This document shows, in pieces, positions 1 to 10,164 of a stretch of DNA of 64,000 nt. Within the stretch, counting starts at the first letter, position 1. Each line of letters opens with the position of its first letter. A program made the translations under genes and the position numbers. Origin of the DNA: Lasiosphaeris hirsuta (Eukaryota; Ascomycota; Sordariomycetes; Sordariales; Lasiosphaeriaceae); assembly GCA_030549175.1 (NCBI GenBank), contig JAUKUA010000003.1, forward strand, positions 5,952,001-6,016,000. Reading direction: 5' to 3'. A model generated the notes under the pieces. It made no database searches. It was given only the letters and a program-made list of their open reading frames with translations, and had not been told where the DNA came from.

Positions 1-1420
1 GATCGCCAGCCGTGGACGGCGTCGTCCTTTGCTTGAACTGGAGGCATGTTAGCCGGGGAGGCGGTTGGGATTGGACGGTTTACCGCTTACTCTTTAGAAG
101 AAGACCGAAGAGGTTCTCGATCTCGCTCTTGCCCGGAAGACCGCACTGCGCGGGCAGACCCATGGTGTTGAGGCCGAGCGAGTGCATTGATGTGATCAGA
201 GGCGGCGGGTGTCTGGGGCTCAGGAGCGAGATGGAGCGGGCGGTAGCGGGAGCAGGCGGTGGAACCATGGGGCTCCGCATCGGGGCTATGCTGTTGCTCC
301 AGAGAGCCATGTCCATGCTGAATCCGATGGGAAGTATTGAGGTCCCTTGCGGCATTGGGCTGTCAATGGCGTTTGTGTTTTGCTTGGACAGCGCGGTGAA
401 GATCCAGAAAGGCGAGACAAAGGCCTCCGAGATGATGAAGTTTGCTAGCATCCCTTGAAGCAGAAGACGTGTGGTGATGGCCGAGTCGCCTCCATCTTTG
501 GGTCCCAGCGCCTTGGGCGGTTTTCCGTCCTCAGCAAGGCGGACAAAGTGCTGAACACCAGTGCGCAACTCCTTTTGTTGGACTGGGTGGAGCTCGGAAA
601 CCCGGCGAGGATTGTGGTGAGCAAATTCCCCGGCCCATGCAGACCAACTGTTACCCCTAGTCGCAAACCACGAGGTGATGTCGGAATCCGATACGGTCGG
701 CGTGATAGTTGGGCAAATTCCGGCTTTGGGGGTCTCCGGCTCGGCTTCAGGCACTGGCTCGGGAACCCTGGAAGCTTGAAGGGTGAGCTGGGTGATCTTC
801 TCGTCTTGCTCGGAGAGCTGCTCCTGGAGTGCTCGGATACGAGCCTCAAGAGAAGCCTTATTCTGGCGGAGGTCATTCCTAAATTGGCGCTGCTGGGCAT
901 CCTGGTACTTCTTGAGGGTTGCCACGTGGTGGTTGAGGTCCTGATTGTCTTTGAGGAGATGCTGCTCATTCGTCTGTAGGATGGAGATTCGTTGGTGCAG
1001 GCCTCGGTTCTCCTGAACCAGCTCCTTGTTGGGGTCTGCCGCTGCCTGGCTGATGGTCTGGAGAAACTTGGTCACTCTCTCGTTGATGACCTTGTTGCTT
1101 GGGCCACGAGGCTTTCGAGATGGCCTCGGATCTATGGGCGTCTCGCCTTCTGTCTGCTCATCGTCTCCCTCAGGCGCGCTCCTGGCGGCGAGGGCGACGA
1201 AGAGGCGATCTGCACGGTCTGCTGCTGACAGATTCAGGTCGGACCCGCCTCCATACTCAACAATAGTCGAGCTTGGAGTATCCATCGCAGCAGGCTTAGG
1301 GGTGTGCGATGCCGAGTTGAGCTGGTCCAACCGGGAGAGATGGGCCTTGCTCAGGTGGGCGCTGTTGACCATGAGGGTCAACTTTGGTCCCTTGAGTGCG
1401 GAGGGGGATGCGGTCATCAT
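1..1420 (-). CDS. Coiled-coil protein, conserved in fungi (partial, runs off left edge)
   Basis: Spliced as 1420..91 and then 37..1, continuing beyond the window. Reading straight through gives a stop at 82..80. However, the codons before it contain a good donor (GTAAGC at 90), a GCTAAC branch site and a CCTCCAG acceptor ending at 38, making a 53-nt intron. The next exon reads IQAKDDAVHGWR in frame, a plausible continuation. Residues about 130-216 form a heptad-rich coiled coil. Residues ~240-370 hold a conserved-looking block (SWFATRGNSWSAWAGEFAH, then LLLQGMLANFI and SPFWIFTALS) that I recall from uncharacterised fungal proteins. The N-terminus is low in complexity and there is no signal peptide or membrane span. 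The start is the first of two adjacent Met codons. Function is unknown; the coiled coil suggests self-association (inference). Confidence 0.75.
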
Positions 1421-3400
1421 GATTGCAACTAATGAGATAAAACTGGAACCGAAGTAGAAAGAAAGTCAAGATAGCAGCAAAAGCAGCGAGGGTTTGTTAA
1501 AGGCAGGAACCAGCCTGACGCAAAATGCAAATACTAAGATGTGGCGCGAAGCTGAACTGAACGGAGGGGCGGCCCGGAGGACTGACCGTCGAGGACTCGA
1601 AACTCAAGGGCTGGAGGCTCGAGTCTCTTTGAATGCGGCCATGGTGGTGACTGCCTGAAATATCAATCATTAGAAACACTCGATCCATTCAGCTTGTTTT
1701 GCGCCAGACGTTGTTTAGATTAACTATTCTTGGGCGGGGTCCATCCGATCGACTGTGCAGGGGGTGGGAAAGAGAGAGCCCGGAGGAAGGCAAAAAGGCT
1801 GAGCGCTTATTTGATTGGCTCTCGTCGTCCCGTACACCTTTGACACGGACTGTTTCTCTACGTTTGCCAAGGCCGTCCGCCAATGAGCTTCCCCACCTTC
1901 GAGTCGCTGTTTCGTAAAATGCATGACGCAAATCCTGAGCGTCCCCAGGTTGCAAGACTCGACGTTCGGGCCAATCACCACTGCCCGTTTACAGCGCTCA
2001 CGAACCTTTTTCACTCCTGGACTCGCCTTGCGTGCGCTCTTCTGCCCCCAACCCAAGAAAGAACCTTCAGGCGGTTGCTGGCCCCCCTTCAACGCAACCA
2101 ATCCACACTACCTATTTCCCAAAGGTGCGGTGAGTGAGGCGCCGTTTCCTCCCCTTTCTCCTCGAGGATACCATACCCGTTCGCGCTAACCTGCATCTCT
2201 TCATTTCTTCTTTCCGCGCCGGCATGAGGGTTAGGGTCTGTCATTTTCCCAGCCGCCTGAACCTGACTTGGTAGCGCTGCCTGAAACGACGCGACAGCGA
2301 CCGAATGACCCCTCGACATGGGACTCCAAGACTGCGGAAGGCGGGTGCTATCCCTCGGCCAATTTAAGCCCAAATATCTGTTGAAACGAAGCATTTGCCG
2401 CCCAAGCATCTGGCTGATGAAACACTTGGCTTGTGTTTGCCCCCCCCTATTATTTCCCAATCTGTAGTGTCCAGCACGACTTGGAATCCGGGGATTCGGA
2501 GAATTTCTTTTAGTGATGAGGTGAAGGTGAGAGATGTGCGCTAAAATTTACACCATGATCGTAATCCTAAGGATCCTACTTTCTGAGATGATGTCGTCGG
2601 CTGTCGGGAGCCACCATTTCTCTTTATGGACCCGATGACCGGCTCGTCGGCAGTGAACTCGCTGCCATCCAATGGATGCGTCTCCGTTCGGGTCGTGCTC
2701 ATGCCAAGGACTTTCAAAGGACCGGTTCCGAAAGGGCCGACGGCAGACAGTGTCTGCGTTATGGTAACCTCTAGGGGGTCGGCATCAGTCATTGTGGGGC
2801 TGGGTAGGGCTGGTTCCACGGCAACATCAACATCGAGATGCATGACTCCCAGACTGGCGATTTTGGCGACAAAATAGGGAATCGATTGCTGTCCATGTCG
2901 TGATTCCGGTCAGCCTTGACATCTTGTTTGGGCTTCATACCAAGTGAAAAAGACCAGCAGGCGAGCCGCTCAGCTTCTTGTTCTGTGTGAGGGGTGAGCT
3001 ATCAGTAGGCTACGTAGTCGCGGTGTTGTTTCATAGATGTAACTCACAAGAACAAACCTTCCCTTGAGGTTGGGAATTGTGTGAAGCTGCTTGGAACGGA
3101 CATGATGTATGGCAAAAGAGAATCCTCTTACATACGGAGCTAGACCACTCGCTCGTATACACGTATGCCTTATGCGACAGAAAGTAACGAGTAAGCTCCC
3201 TGGGTCATTCGCTGAAGGTGTGATGCCTTCAGGTTCTTGGGATACTTGACTCCCACGTCCCGGCCCTATGTCAGCACCTACAAGCATGATATCTCTACCG
3301 ACCAGCATGAGACCAGTCAACTTAGCTTTAATCTCCACTAGCTGTGTCAAAGCCCTCCAAAGGAGGGTTATGAAGATGGCCAAAAAATATAGAATCGAAT
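1421..3400. other. Intergenic stretch without a supportable gene
   Basis: Only short overlapping reading frames are seen. The minus-strand frame at 2541..2843 (100 codons) has somewhat gene-like composition but no recognisable domain, no matching exon upstream and a poor context, so I do not call it. The first ~300 bp next to the coiled-coil gene presumably carry its promoter. Confidence 0.5.
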
Positions 3401-3401
3401 G

Positions 3402-3494
3402 TGGAGCAACCGCGGATCGAACGCGGGACCTTCTGTATGTGTAAGACCCATAAGGCATTGCAAAACAGAAATCATACCACTAGACCATAACCCC
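3402..3494 (-). tRNA. tRNA-Ala(TGC) with a ~21-nt intron
   Basis: The minus strand folds as a tRNA. The acceptor is GGGGTTA paired with TTGCTCC plus A73 (one T-T mismatch), the A box is TGGTCTAGTGGT, the anticodon stem is TCTGT/ACAGA, and the T arm is CCGCG-TTCGATC-CGCGG, a perfect B box. The anticodon loop reads TT-TGC-A and is followed by a ~21-nt intron at the canonical position after base 37. The G3-T70 wobble pair is the classical alanine identity element, agreeing with anticodon TGC. A six-T run (minus strand, about 3386-3381) lies ~15 nt downstream as a Pol III terminator. The D arm is short (three pairs) and looks more like a proline or valine tRNA, so the isotype is inferred from the anticodon and G3-T70. 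Confidence 0.65.
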
Positions 3495-3600
3495 TATGAT
3501 TCTTGTTGAGGGAATCAACAATAGCTCACTATACCACCGACCATGCCAGGCCGGATACCCCCAGTAGTAAGCAGTAGCTTGGCCGCTTGCGCGTCTTTTA

Positions 3601-4042
3601 TATTTATTGAGAACGTAACGGTGCACTATGCAGATTGTCACTTTCCACTCACCGCCTTTAGGCCACACCACCGGCACGGTCGCACTCTATCGCAGTCAAT
3701 TGGAGTCAATTGAAAATCAGTCAATTGAACACTATTGTAGCGATTTAAATCGCTCAAATCGTACGATCGCCCAGTACGATGCCCTGGCTAGTCCGTTGAC
3801 TAAGCTTTCTGGTCCTCAAAATGGAAGTCCAAGGCGTCTAACACCTCTACTAGCTCTGCCACCTGCGCGGCGCTTGCTTACAGCGCTGCGACCGCGCGTT
3901 GCGATGCTTGACCTTACACGAGGCTGTAAGTGGTGGGCAATTCCGTTTTCAGCGTTAGCCTTATGTGTTGTTAGGGTTATGTATGGCGAGCATAGTTGAA
4001 AGTGACAATCTGCACATTGCACCGTTACGTTCTCTATTTATT
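3601..4042. mobile_element. Non-autonomous TIR DNA transposon (MITE-like, hAT-type target duplication)
   Basis: An element of 426 bp (3609..4034) has 37-bp terminal inverted repeats starting GAGAACGTAACGGTGCA, with two mismatches (left 3609..3645, right 3998..4034). It is flanked by a perfect 8-bp direct repeat TATTTATT (3601..3608 and 4035..4042). Eight-bp target duplications are typical of hAT (and P-like) transposons; the family is inferred from this alone. The interior has no transposase frame. It carries TCAATTG repeated three times (3697-3730) and a palindrome AGCGATTTAAATCGCT. It sits about 105 bp upstream of the tRNA-Ala 5' end. Confidence 0.85.
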
Positions 4043-4823
4043 AGAGGTGAATAAACTCTTGAACGGGACGGTCTAATTCGCTGCAAACACATCATGACAC
4101 AATTGCATCATTGTGCACTTCGATGACAAATAACTACGATTTGAGCGCCGTGCCCGGTCCCGGTCCGGGAGATCCGCCGCGGCGGCGGTCCGTGGGCTCG
4201 AGGGCTCAGGTTATCTCCGGGCTGTAGATGTCCGGGCGGAACTCGGGTGAAGGGAGGGCTTCAACACAGCCCGACGCCATATCTTGGAATCTGCATGCAG
4301 GTACCATACCTTAACCCCCCCCGGCATGGGCTGCCCCGCGGGCGCATTTTCACTTCAGCTTGAGCCGCTTTGATCCCTGTCCTATTAACCCCCATCAGGC
4401 TCAGCCCCCGTGGGGCGCGCGCCTCTACCTGCCACTGCCCATGACAGGTCCTAAGGTTGGTGAGAATAGCTGGATATGTTGGCGACGTTAGCGCAGGGAA
4501 GATGGGGAGTAGAAACCCGGACTGCCCCACGGATGCACGAGGAATTCGAGCTCTCGTCTTCGCTGACGCTTGGCGGGCATTCTATTGGGCCTTCTATTGA
4601 CCCACAACACGAAGGGACCTCACATACACATTATTCCGATGACCTGGGTAGCGAACCAGAGCGTCTTGAATCCGAACTTTAGTGTTGCTGACGACTCAAC
4701 TCTGAACTCGGCCACTGTAAAGAAGAGATGAGATGTCTTGACCTGGGCAAAACCGGGCTATCAATCTGCCCGGTCCGCAGCAATGGACAAGACCTCTCGG
4801 TCAGGCGTCAACCATGACCGCCT
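4043..4823. other. Gene-free stretch between MITE and DUF2855 promoter
   Basis: No reading frame with domain support is seen. A GC-rich imperfect palindromic patch lies near 4150-4200 (CCGGTCCCGGTCCGGG, then CCGCCGCGGCGGCGG). The sequence could hold distal regulatory sites for the DUF2855 gene, but none is recognisable. Confidence 0.4.
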
Positions 4824-4833
4824 GCTATATAAG
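4824..4833 (+). promoter_or_regulatory. TATA box of the DUF2855 gene
   Basis: CTATATAAGG lies 146 bp upstream of the start codon. It is followed by pyrimidine-rich leader sequence with CA-rich stretches, a usual layout for strongly expressed filamentous-fungal genes. Confidence 0.6.
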
Positions 4834-4978
4834 GTAGAAGGGTTCGACAGCTCTCCCAGACAGATGACCACCACTCTCAGATCAAGCAACATCGACTCAA
4901 GCCAAGCATCGCACACCTTGCCCAGAAGAACACATCAACATTCGTCACATACCCAACCCTGAACCCCAACCACTCAAA

Positions 4979-6223
4979 ATGCCTCTGTCCATCCAAATCA
5001 TCAACAAGACCGACTACACCGCCCAGCGCATCGTGACCCTGCCATCCGAGGACACCACCCCGCTAGCCCCAGGCTCAATCCGGATCCGCTCGCGCCTAGT
5101 CTCCCTGACATCCAACAACCAGTCGTACGCCAAGATCGGCGGCCTAGGCCTACCGGGACTCGCCTACTGGGACGTGTGGCCGCTGCCAGCGAGCCTGCCG
5201 GCGCCCTACAACGACGCGACGACCTACTGCCGCGTCTCGGCCTGGGGCTACGCCAACATTGTCGAGAGCACCATCCCGGAACTGCCCGCGGGCAAGCAGC
5301 TCCGCGGATACCTGCCCATCTCGACCACCGCCGAGGTGCTCCGGCTTAAGCCGGCCGGGCTTGCCGGGCACTGGGACGAGGTGAGCTCGGGCCGTGTCAA
5401 GGGGCTGGTCGCGATATACCAGCGGTACATCGAGGTGCCGGAGGACGAGGACCGGACCGACCAGGGGTGGCATGCGCTGATGGGAGCGTTGTTCGAGTCG
5501 GGGTACTCGCTGAACCGGTACTCGTTCGGGGACGCGCTGTTTCACCCGTGGGGCTTGGGGATGGCGTGGGGGGCCGAGGACGGCAGCCTAGAAGGCGCCG
5601 TGGTGGTGCTGCTCGCCGCGTCGGGGAAGACCGGGGTGTCGCTGGCGCATGAGCTGAAGCTGCGGGGGGCGGGGCAGGGCCCGGACCGGATTGTGGCTGT
5701 CGGGTCGGCCAAGTCGCGCGCGCTCAGCGTCGCCACGGGCTTTTACGACGAGGTCCTCGAGTACGAGGACGTGGGTAGGGCGGGTTTCGACTTGCAAGGC
5801 GCGCTCGGCGGGCGGCCCACAAAGGTTGTCCTGATCAACTTGGATACCCGCACTGATGCGCTCGAGCAGTGGGCGGCAGCGCTGCAGCCCAAGACGGACC
5901 GGCTGCAGATCGTCCTATACGCGGCGCCGCAGGACGAGGCCACAGGCCAGTTCAAGGGCGATTTTGTGGCGCTCGCGCAGGCCCCGGACAGCGGTGTCAC
6001 GATTGTGAACGCCGGCGGACTGCGGGAAGGAGCTGTCGCCAAGTTTGGAGAAGAGGCCTTCTGGGCCGGCTTGGACGCCGCCTGGGAGAAGTTCAAGGCC
6101 GATGGAGCGGTCCCGGGCCTGAATTTGGCGTGGCATCAGGACATCGAGAGTCTGAGCGAGGAGTGGGCTGCTCTGGCCAAGGGCGAGCGCGGGCCTGATG
6201 TTGGTCTGCTGTTCGAGCTGTAG
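4979..6223 (+). CDS. DUF2855 family protein (MDR-like fold)
   Basis: A single-exon frame of 414 residues. The whole length matches the DUF2855 family (PF11017) as I remember it: an N-terminal half resembling the GroES-like part of medium-chain dehydrogenases (SIRIRSRLVSLTSNNQSYAKIG, W..LP..G.A), then a Rossmann-like half with AVVVLLAASGKTGVSLAHEL at about 205-225. The family is uncharacterised; NAD(P)-dependent oxidoreductase activity is inferred from fold only. No signal peptide or membrane segment is seen. The start is the first ATG after the TATA box and UTR, in good context (CAAAATG). Codon use is strongly GC-ended, so the gene is probably well expressed. The bZIP and SDR genes lie 1.1 and 3 kb downstream. 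Confidence 0.85.
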   Translation: MPLSIQIINKTDYTAQRIVTLPSEDTTPLAPGSIRIRSRLVSLTSNNQSYAKIGGLGLPGLAYWDVWPLPASLPAPYNDATTYCRVSAWGYANIVESTIPELPAGKQLRGYLPISTTAEVLRLKPAGLAGHWDEVSSGRVKGLVAIYQRYIEVPEDEDRTDQGWHALMGALFESGYSLNRYSFGDALFHPWGLGMAWGAEDGSLEGAVVVLLAASGKTGVSLAHELKLRGAGQGPDRIVAVGSAKSRALSVATGFYDEVLEYEDVGRAGFDLQGALGGRPTKVVLINLDTRTDALEQWAAALQPKTDRLQIVLYAAPQDEATGQFKGDFVALAQAPDSGVTIVNAGGLREGAVAKFGEEAFWAGLDAAWEKFKADGAVPGLNLAWHQDIESLSEEWAALAKGERGPDVGLLFEL

Positions 6224-7301
6224 CTGGTTCTGGATAACCTGACGACATGAACGGAATTTTGGATATTAACGCTGAGGTCATGGTTTAGTTTTGAGCCTTG
6301 GAAAAGAAATGAATACACTGGCATTTGTCAACATCAAGGGAGGAGGGTGGGGTTCCGTACCAAAGACGCGTTGTTGGCTCCTTCCTCAGTATTGTCACCG
6401 TCAAAACCCAGGATCTATTCTATATACCTAGCCCGTCCATGGCGGATACTCCTTCTATTGGACTAGTTCAGATTCCAAGCATGCAGGAACGTCTGGTTTC
6501 CGCTGATTGACGAAATCTTAAGCTGAAGCGCGCGTCAATTCGGTTGCATTCCTCCTCCTTTTTTCTCTTCTCTCCTCTTCACATAATGTCTTTGGTCTCG
6601 ACAAGGAAAACCACGCGTGAAGAAGATCTTGTATATTGCATGTTGGGAATTTTCGACATTCACTAAGCGTTATTTTGGTGGTCCTTCACATGAACACTAA
6701 CATGACATATTTTAATGGTAGTGTTATATATTGGAAAGGATAGCCCGTTGCAACAGTTTGGAGAGCGCGCTACCATTATATGGCAGCACACCCCTTGTGC
6801 TCAATTGAGCGTAGGGAACTGCGCACAATAGACTAACCTGTCTAAGCTATCTACATTCTACCACGTAACATATATAAAACTAGTATACTAAAACTAGAGA
6901 AATAGATATTTGATTAAACTATCAACTTTCAAAGGTAAGAGCCGGAAGACTTCTCTAAAAAAAAACCCAAAGTACCTTGAGTCTCATCAAAGAGACGTAA
7001 ACGTCTACAAAGTTATAGGGTAATATAATCCTCATAAAACCCTTCTGTTTCTTCGACGACTTCCTCCTCGAATGTCGCGGCCGAAACCATGATAGACGCT
7101 GCGAAACCACAGCCTTGGGAGGCGCGACCCGGGTCGCGTGCTCGTCTCCGGAGTCCGGACGTCCGATCATGGCTACGACGGCATGGTTGTGCTCCATATG
7201 GAGTGGGCACCTCACAGCGGCTTCGATGAGGAAATCGAGCATCCCGAAAACCATCTTGACGCCAAGGCTTCAACAATTCTTTCCAGGGAAATTAGCCTAG
7301 T
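6224..7301. other. AT-rich gene-free stretch
   Basis: No gene is supported. About 6600-7030 is distinctly AT-rich compared with its neighbours (TATATAAAAC, TAGTATACTAAAAC), as seen in decayed or RIP-affected relics. I could not identify a parent element. Confidence 0.4.
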
Positions 7302-8660
7302 TTACCTCCCACACGAGCACAGCTGCAGGGCAAGCCGTTCCGCCAGCGTGCGCACACACGACGTCCTCCAACGAGGCTCGTCACCGAAGCAGGTAGACGT
7401 GAGCCACAGCTGGTGAATAAAAGTCTCGAGCGCTTTCTGCGCGAAACCGTCGTGGGCGCCGCCACCACTGCCGCCGCCGTCATGGCTGTCGCCTAGCGTG
7501 GATACTGCGGCCTCGAGCCGCCCCAGCAGCGCCGGCTCCCGACGCCGCAACGTCTCTCTCGTGACTCGCGCAACACCCGTGGGACCCAGCCACTCGCTAT
7601 TGCCCCGTGTAACCCCCCCATCCGCACTAGGAAGAAAGGAGTGGTCATGTTGGTGATGGCGGTAGTGGCCCCCCTGCTGCTCCACGTGTTTCCGGAGCAG
7701 GACGGACCCGTCACGGGCGGCGGCCGGGTCGTCGACGCGGCTGTATCCGAGTCGGCGGAACTGGAGGCGCGCCTCGGCGAGCGCGACGACGTAGCCGGGA
7801 CTGCACGAGCGTAGGACGATGCGCAGCGTGGCCGCGAAGACGGGGTGGTGGCGGGCGATGACGTCGGCCCGGCTTGGCTGCCGCCCGCCCAGCCGGTAGA
7901 GCAGCCCCAGGCTCGCCTCGGTGCAGTACCAATAGATGCGCCCGGCGAGCCCCCGCTGCCGCTCCGGGCCTAGGTAGGGCTCGATGTCCACGGGGGGGTC
8001 GACGATCCGGATGCTCGAGGTGGGGGGTAGGAGGGGTCCGAACAGACCGGCGTCCAGCCGGAACGTCATGATACTAGTGCAGCCCGGGGGCTGCTGATTC
8101 ACAGGGAGGAGATAGTCGTCGGGCCAGGAGAAGGCATTGGCAGCCCCGGGGGGTAGTGGTATTAGCCGTGGGGGCGGTGGCGCGGCGGAGACGATCGACA
8201 TGTCGTTGTTGTTTCTGGTATTTGAAATGTATCCTCCTCCACTGATGACAGTAGTAGGGTCGTCATTACCGATGGGACTACCATCAAAGCCCCCTAACGG
8301 CGGCTCGGGCTGACAAGACGAGGCTGGCAGGCCCACCACCTCGGCAGCCTGACGGATGACGGAACGGAGCCCAGCCGCCGTCGCCGTCCGATGATCACTG
8401 ACGGCTGCGGCATCCACCAGCCTCTGAATCGCGGCGCGGAGCCTCGAGTTCTCCTCTCGCAGGCCGCGCAGCTCGGCAGCCTGGCGGTTGCGGAACGCGC
8501 GCTGCGATAGCCTTCCGCGCTCTCTGCGGCGCTGCCTTTTCGTTAGCCAATGTGTCTTGGGAATCCATCCAGCAGCGTAGGTGGGCACCGTAGCAGCCGA
8601 GGCCCGAGACTGTGGCTGGTTGGGTCGACAAACCTGCAACTCGGCTGCTGCACTGTCCAT
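7302..8660 (-). CDS. bZIP transcription factor with DUF3425-type C-terminus
   Basis: A single-exon frame of 452 residues. Residues about 41-60 are a basic region (KRQRRRERGRLSQRAFRNRQ) with the QRAFR core typical of fungal Yap/AP-1-type bZIPs. A short zipper follows at L64, L67, L74, I78 and L81. The C-terminal half (~200-330) matches the layout of fungal bZIP-DUF3425 proteins (DVEAYL-like start IEPYLG, then RIYWYCTEASLGLLYRLGGRQPS). The middle is Gly/Pro/His-rich and disordered. It is a nuclear DNA-binding regulator with unknown targets. It is divergent from the SDR gene, 528 bp of shared upstream sequence between the start codons, so co-regulation is plausible. The short zipper (about two and a half heptads) is usual for this fungal subgroup. 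Confidence 0.85.
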   Translation of the reverse strand: MDSAAAELQVCRPNQPQSRASAATVPTYAAGWIPKTHWLTKRQRRRERGRLSQRAFRNRQAAELRGLREENSRLRAAIQRLVDAAAVSDHRTATAAGLRSVIRQAAEVVGLPASSCQPEPPLGGFDGSPIGNDDPTTVISGGGYISNTRNNNDMSIVSAAPPPPRLIPLPPGAANAFSWPDDYLLPVNQQPPGCTSIMTFRLDAGLFGPLLPPTSSIRIVDPPVDIEPYLGPERQRGLAGRIYWYCTEASLGLLYRLGGRQPSRADVIARHHPVFAATLRIVLRSCSPGYVVALAEARLQFRRLGYSRVDDPAAARDGSVLLRKHVEQQGGHYRHHQHDHSFLPSADGGVTRGNSEWLGPTGVARVTRETLRRREPALLGRLEAAVSTLGDSHDGGGSGGGAHDGFAQKALETFIHQLWLTSTCFGDEPRWRTSCVRTLAERLALQLCSCGR

Positions 8661-9188
8661 TTCCCCCCCGAGTGAGTCTTGGGTGTCTGGGCGTTACGTG
8701 AAGTCACCTTGTCGAATTCGACCGCGTTGCATTAGCGAGTATCCCGTCTTGCAAGTTGCACCGTCTCGTGGGCTCGCGGGTTAGGCAAGGTACGTAAGCG
8801 CAGTGGCCGGACTCCGGAGTTGCAATGGGTACTGCGGTGCGGTGTCAGTCCATCTGTCAGACTTGAGACGGTCCAACGTTTCTCCGATCACGTACCATCA
8901 CTAATTCTGCAGTTTATTGGCCGCGGACCACAAAACCGCATCGTCTGACTCGGCGCCAGCTTCACCGTCGTGAGCAAGTCGGCACCAAATTCTGCCCGGT
9001 TTGTAGTTGCACCGCCAACTGCGTATGAATCGTCCGGACGTGCGGGTGCAAAATGGTGCTGGTTGGCAGGCGCCATGCCCTATTTAAGGGGGGGGCTAGG
9101 GGCGACAGCAAAACGAGACTTTCAGCACCAGTTTCTTCTACATCAGACTCGTTACCTTCAGCAATACCTACCCAATCAATAGCCCAGA
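8661..9188. promoter_or_regulatory. Shared divergent promoter, bZIP / SDR
   Basis: This is 528 bp between divergent start codons. A TATA-like CTATTTAAGG lies at about 9080, ~105 bp upstream of the SDR ATG, followed by a CA-rich leader. No clear TATA is seen for the bZIP gene. Confidence 0.5.
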
Positions 9189-10164
9189 ATGACCAGTGAC
9201 GCCCTGAGAACGCCCTACCAGACGTACCACCACAAGTCGTACGCAGCCATCGACCCCGCCCGACCGGCGCTGTCCACCCGCTCCAAGTCGGCCGTGGTGA
9301 CGGGGGCCGGATCCGGCATCGGCGCCAGCATCGCCCTCTCGCTCGCGAAGTCGGGCGTGTCGCAGCTGGCCCTGCTAGGCCGCCGCGTGCAAGCGCTCGA
9401 GAAGACCAAGTCGGCAGTCCTCGCCGTCTCCCCCTCTTTGACACAGGTATTCGTGTACCCCGTAGACGTCACCGACGCGGCGGCCGTCGACGCGGCGCTC
9501 AACGCCTTTGCACAGGAGTGTATATCTAACCACAACAAAATCGACATCCTGATCGTCAACGCGGGCACGCTGGGTGCGCTGGAACCCCTGACGACCGCCG
9601 ACCCGGCGGCTTGGTGGGAGGGCTTCGAGGTCAACGTCAGAGGAAGCTTCAACCTTGTGCGCGCCTTTGTGCCGCGCGCGTCTCCTGAGGGGGGGTCGGT
9701 CGTCTACATCTCGTCCGCCGCCGCGCACGGCCCCCCTTACCTCCCCAACCAGTCGACCTACAGCGCCTCCAAGGCCGGCGCCACCAAGATGTTTGAGTGC
9801 CTGCAATTTGAGCATCCGGATCTGTTCGTGCTGTCGGTGCAGCCGGGGCTTGTGGGCGACACGGGCATGTCGGCCGGCTTCGAGTACGTCGCGCGCGGCC
9901 TGCAGGTGGACATGGCCGACTTACCCTGGGACGATGGTGCGTGACCCTCTGCAGACCTACTGTGTGGAAAATGATAGCTGACGAACATCGAACTGTACAG
10001 TCGCCCTGCCCGGCGACTTCGTCGTGTGGGCCGTTAGCCCCGAAGCCCGCTTCCTCAGCGGTCGGTTCGTGTGGGCCAACTGGGACGTCGAGGAGCTCAA
10101 GGCCGACCGCGACGCCATCCTGGCGGACCCTCGCAAGTTCACGCAGGGCCTGGTTGGCTACTAG
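9189..10164 (+). CDS. Short-chain dehydrogenase/reductase
   Basis: Two exons (9189..9936 and 10001..10164) with a 64-nt intron, GTGCGT to ACAG, give 303 residues. The classical SDR signature is complete: TGAGSGIG at 38-45 (cofactor loop), NAG at 124-126, a catalytic Ser in VVYISS at ~175, and YSASK with Y191 and K195. The reaction is NAD(P)-dependent oxidation or reduction of a hydroxyl/keto substrate; the substrate cannot be told. Exon 2 restores a normal C-terminus (SPEARFLSGRFVWANWDVEEL), which fits fungal SDRs whose last helix carries GRFVWANWDV. No signal peptide is seen. It is divergently paired with the bZIP gene, which may regulate it (inference). Confidence 0.92.

Noticed and set aside
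2541..2843. Minus-strand frame of 100 codons (starts MHLDVDVAVEPALPSPTMTD)
   Set aside because: No recognisable domain, no supporting exon structure and ordinary flanking DNA; could be chance.
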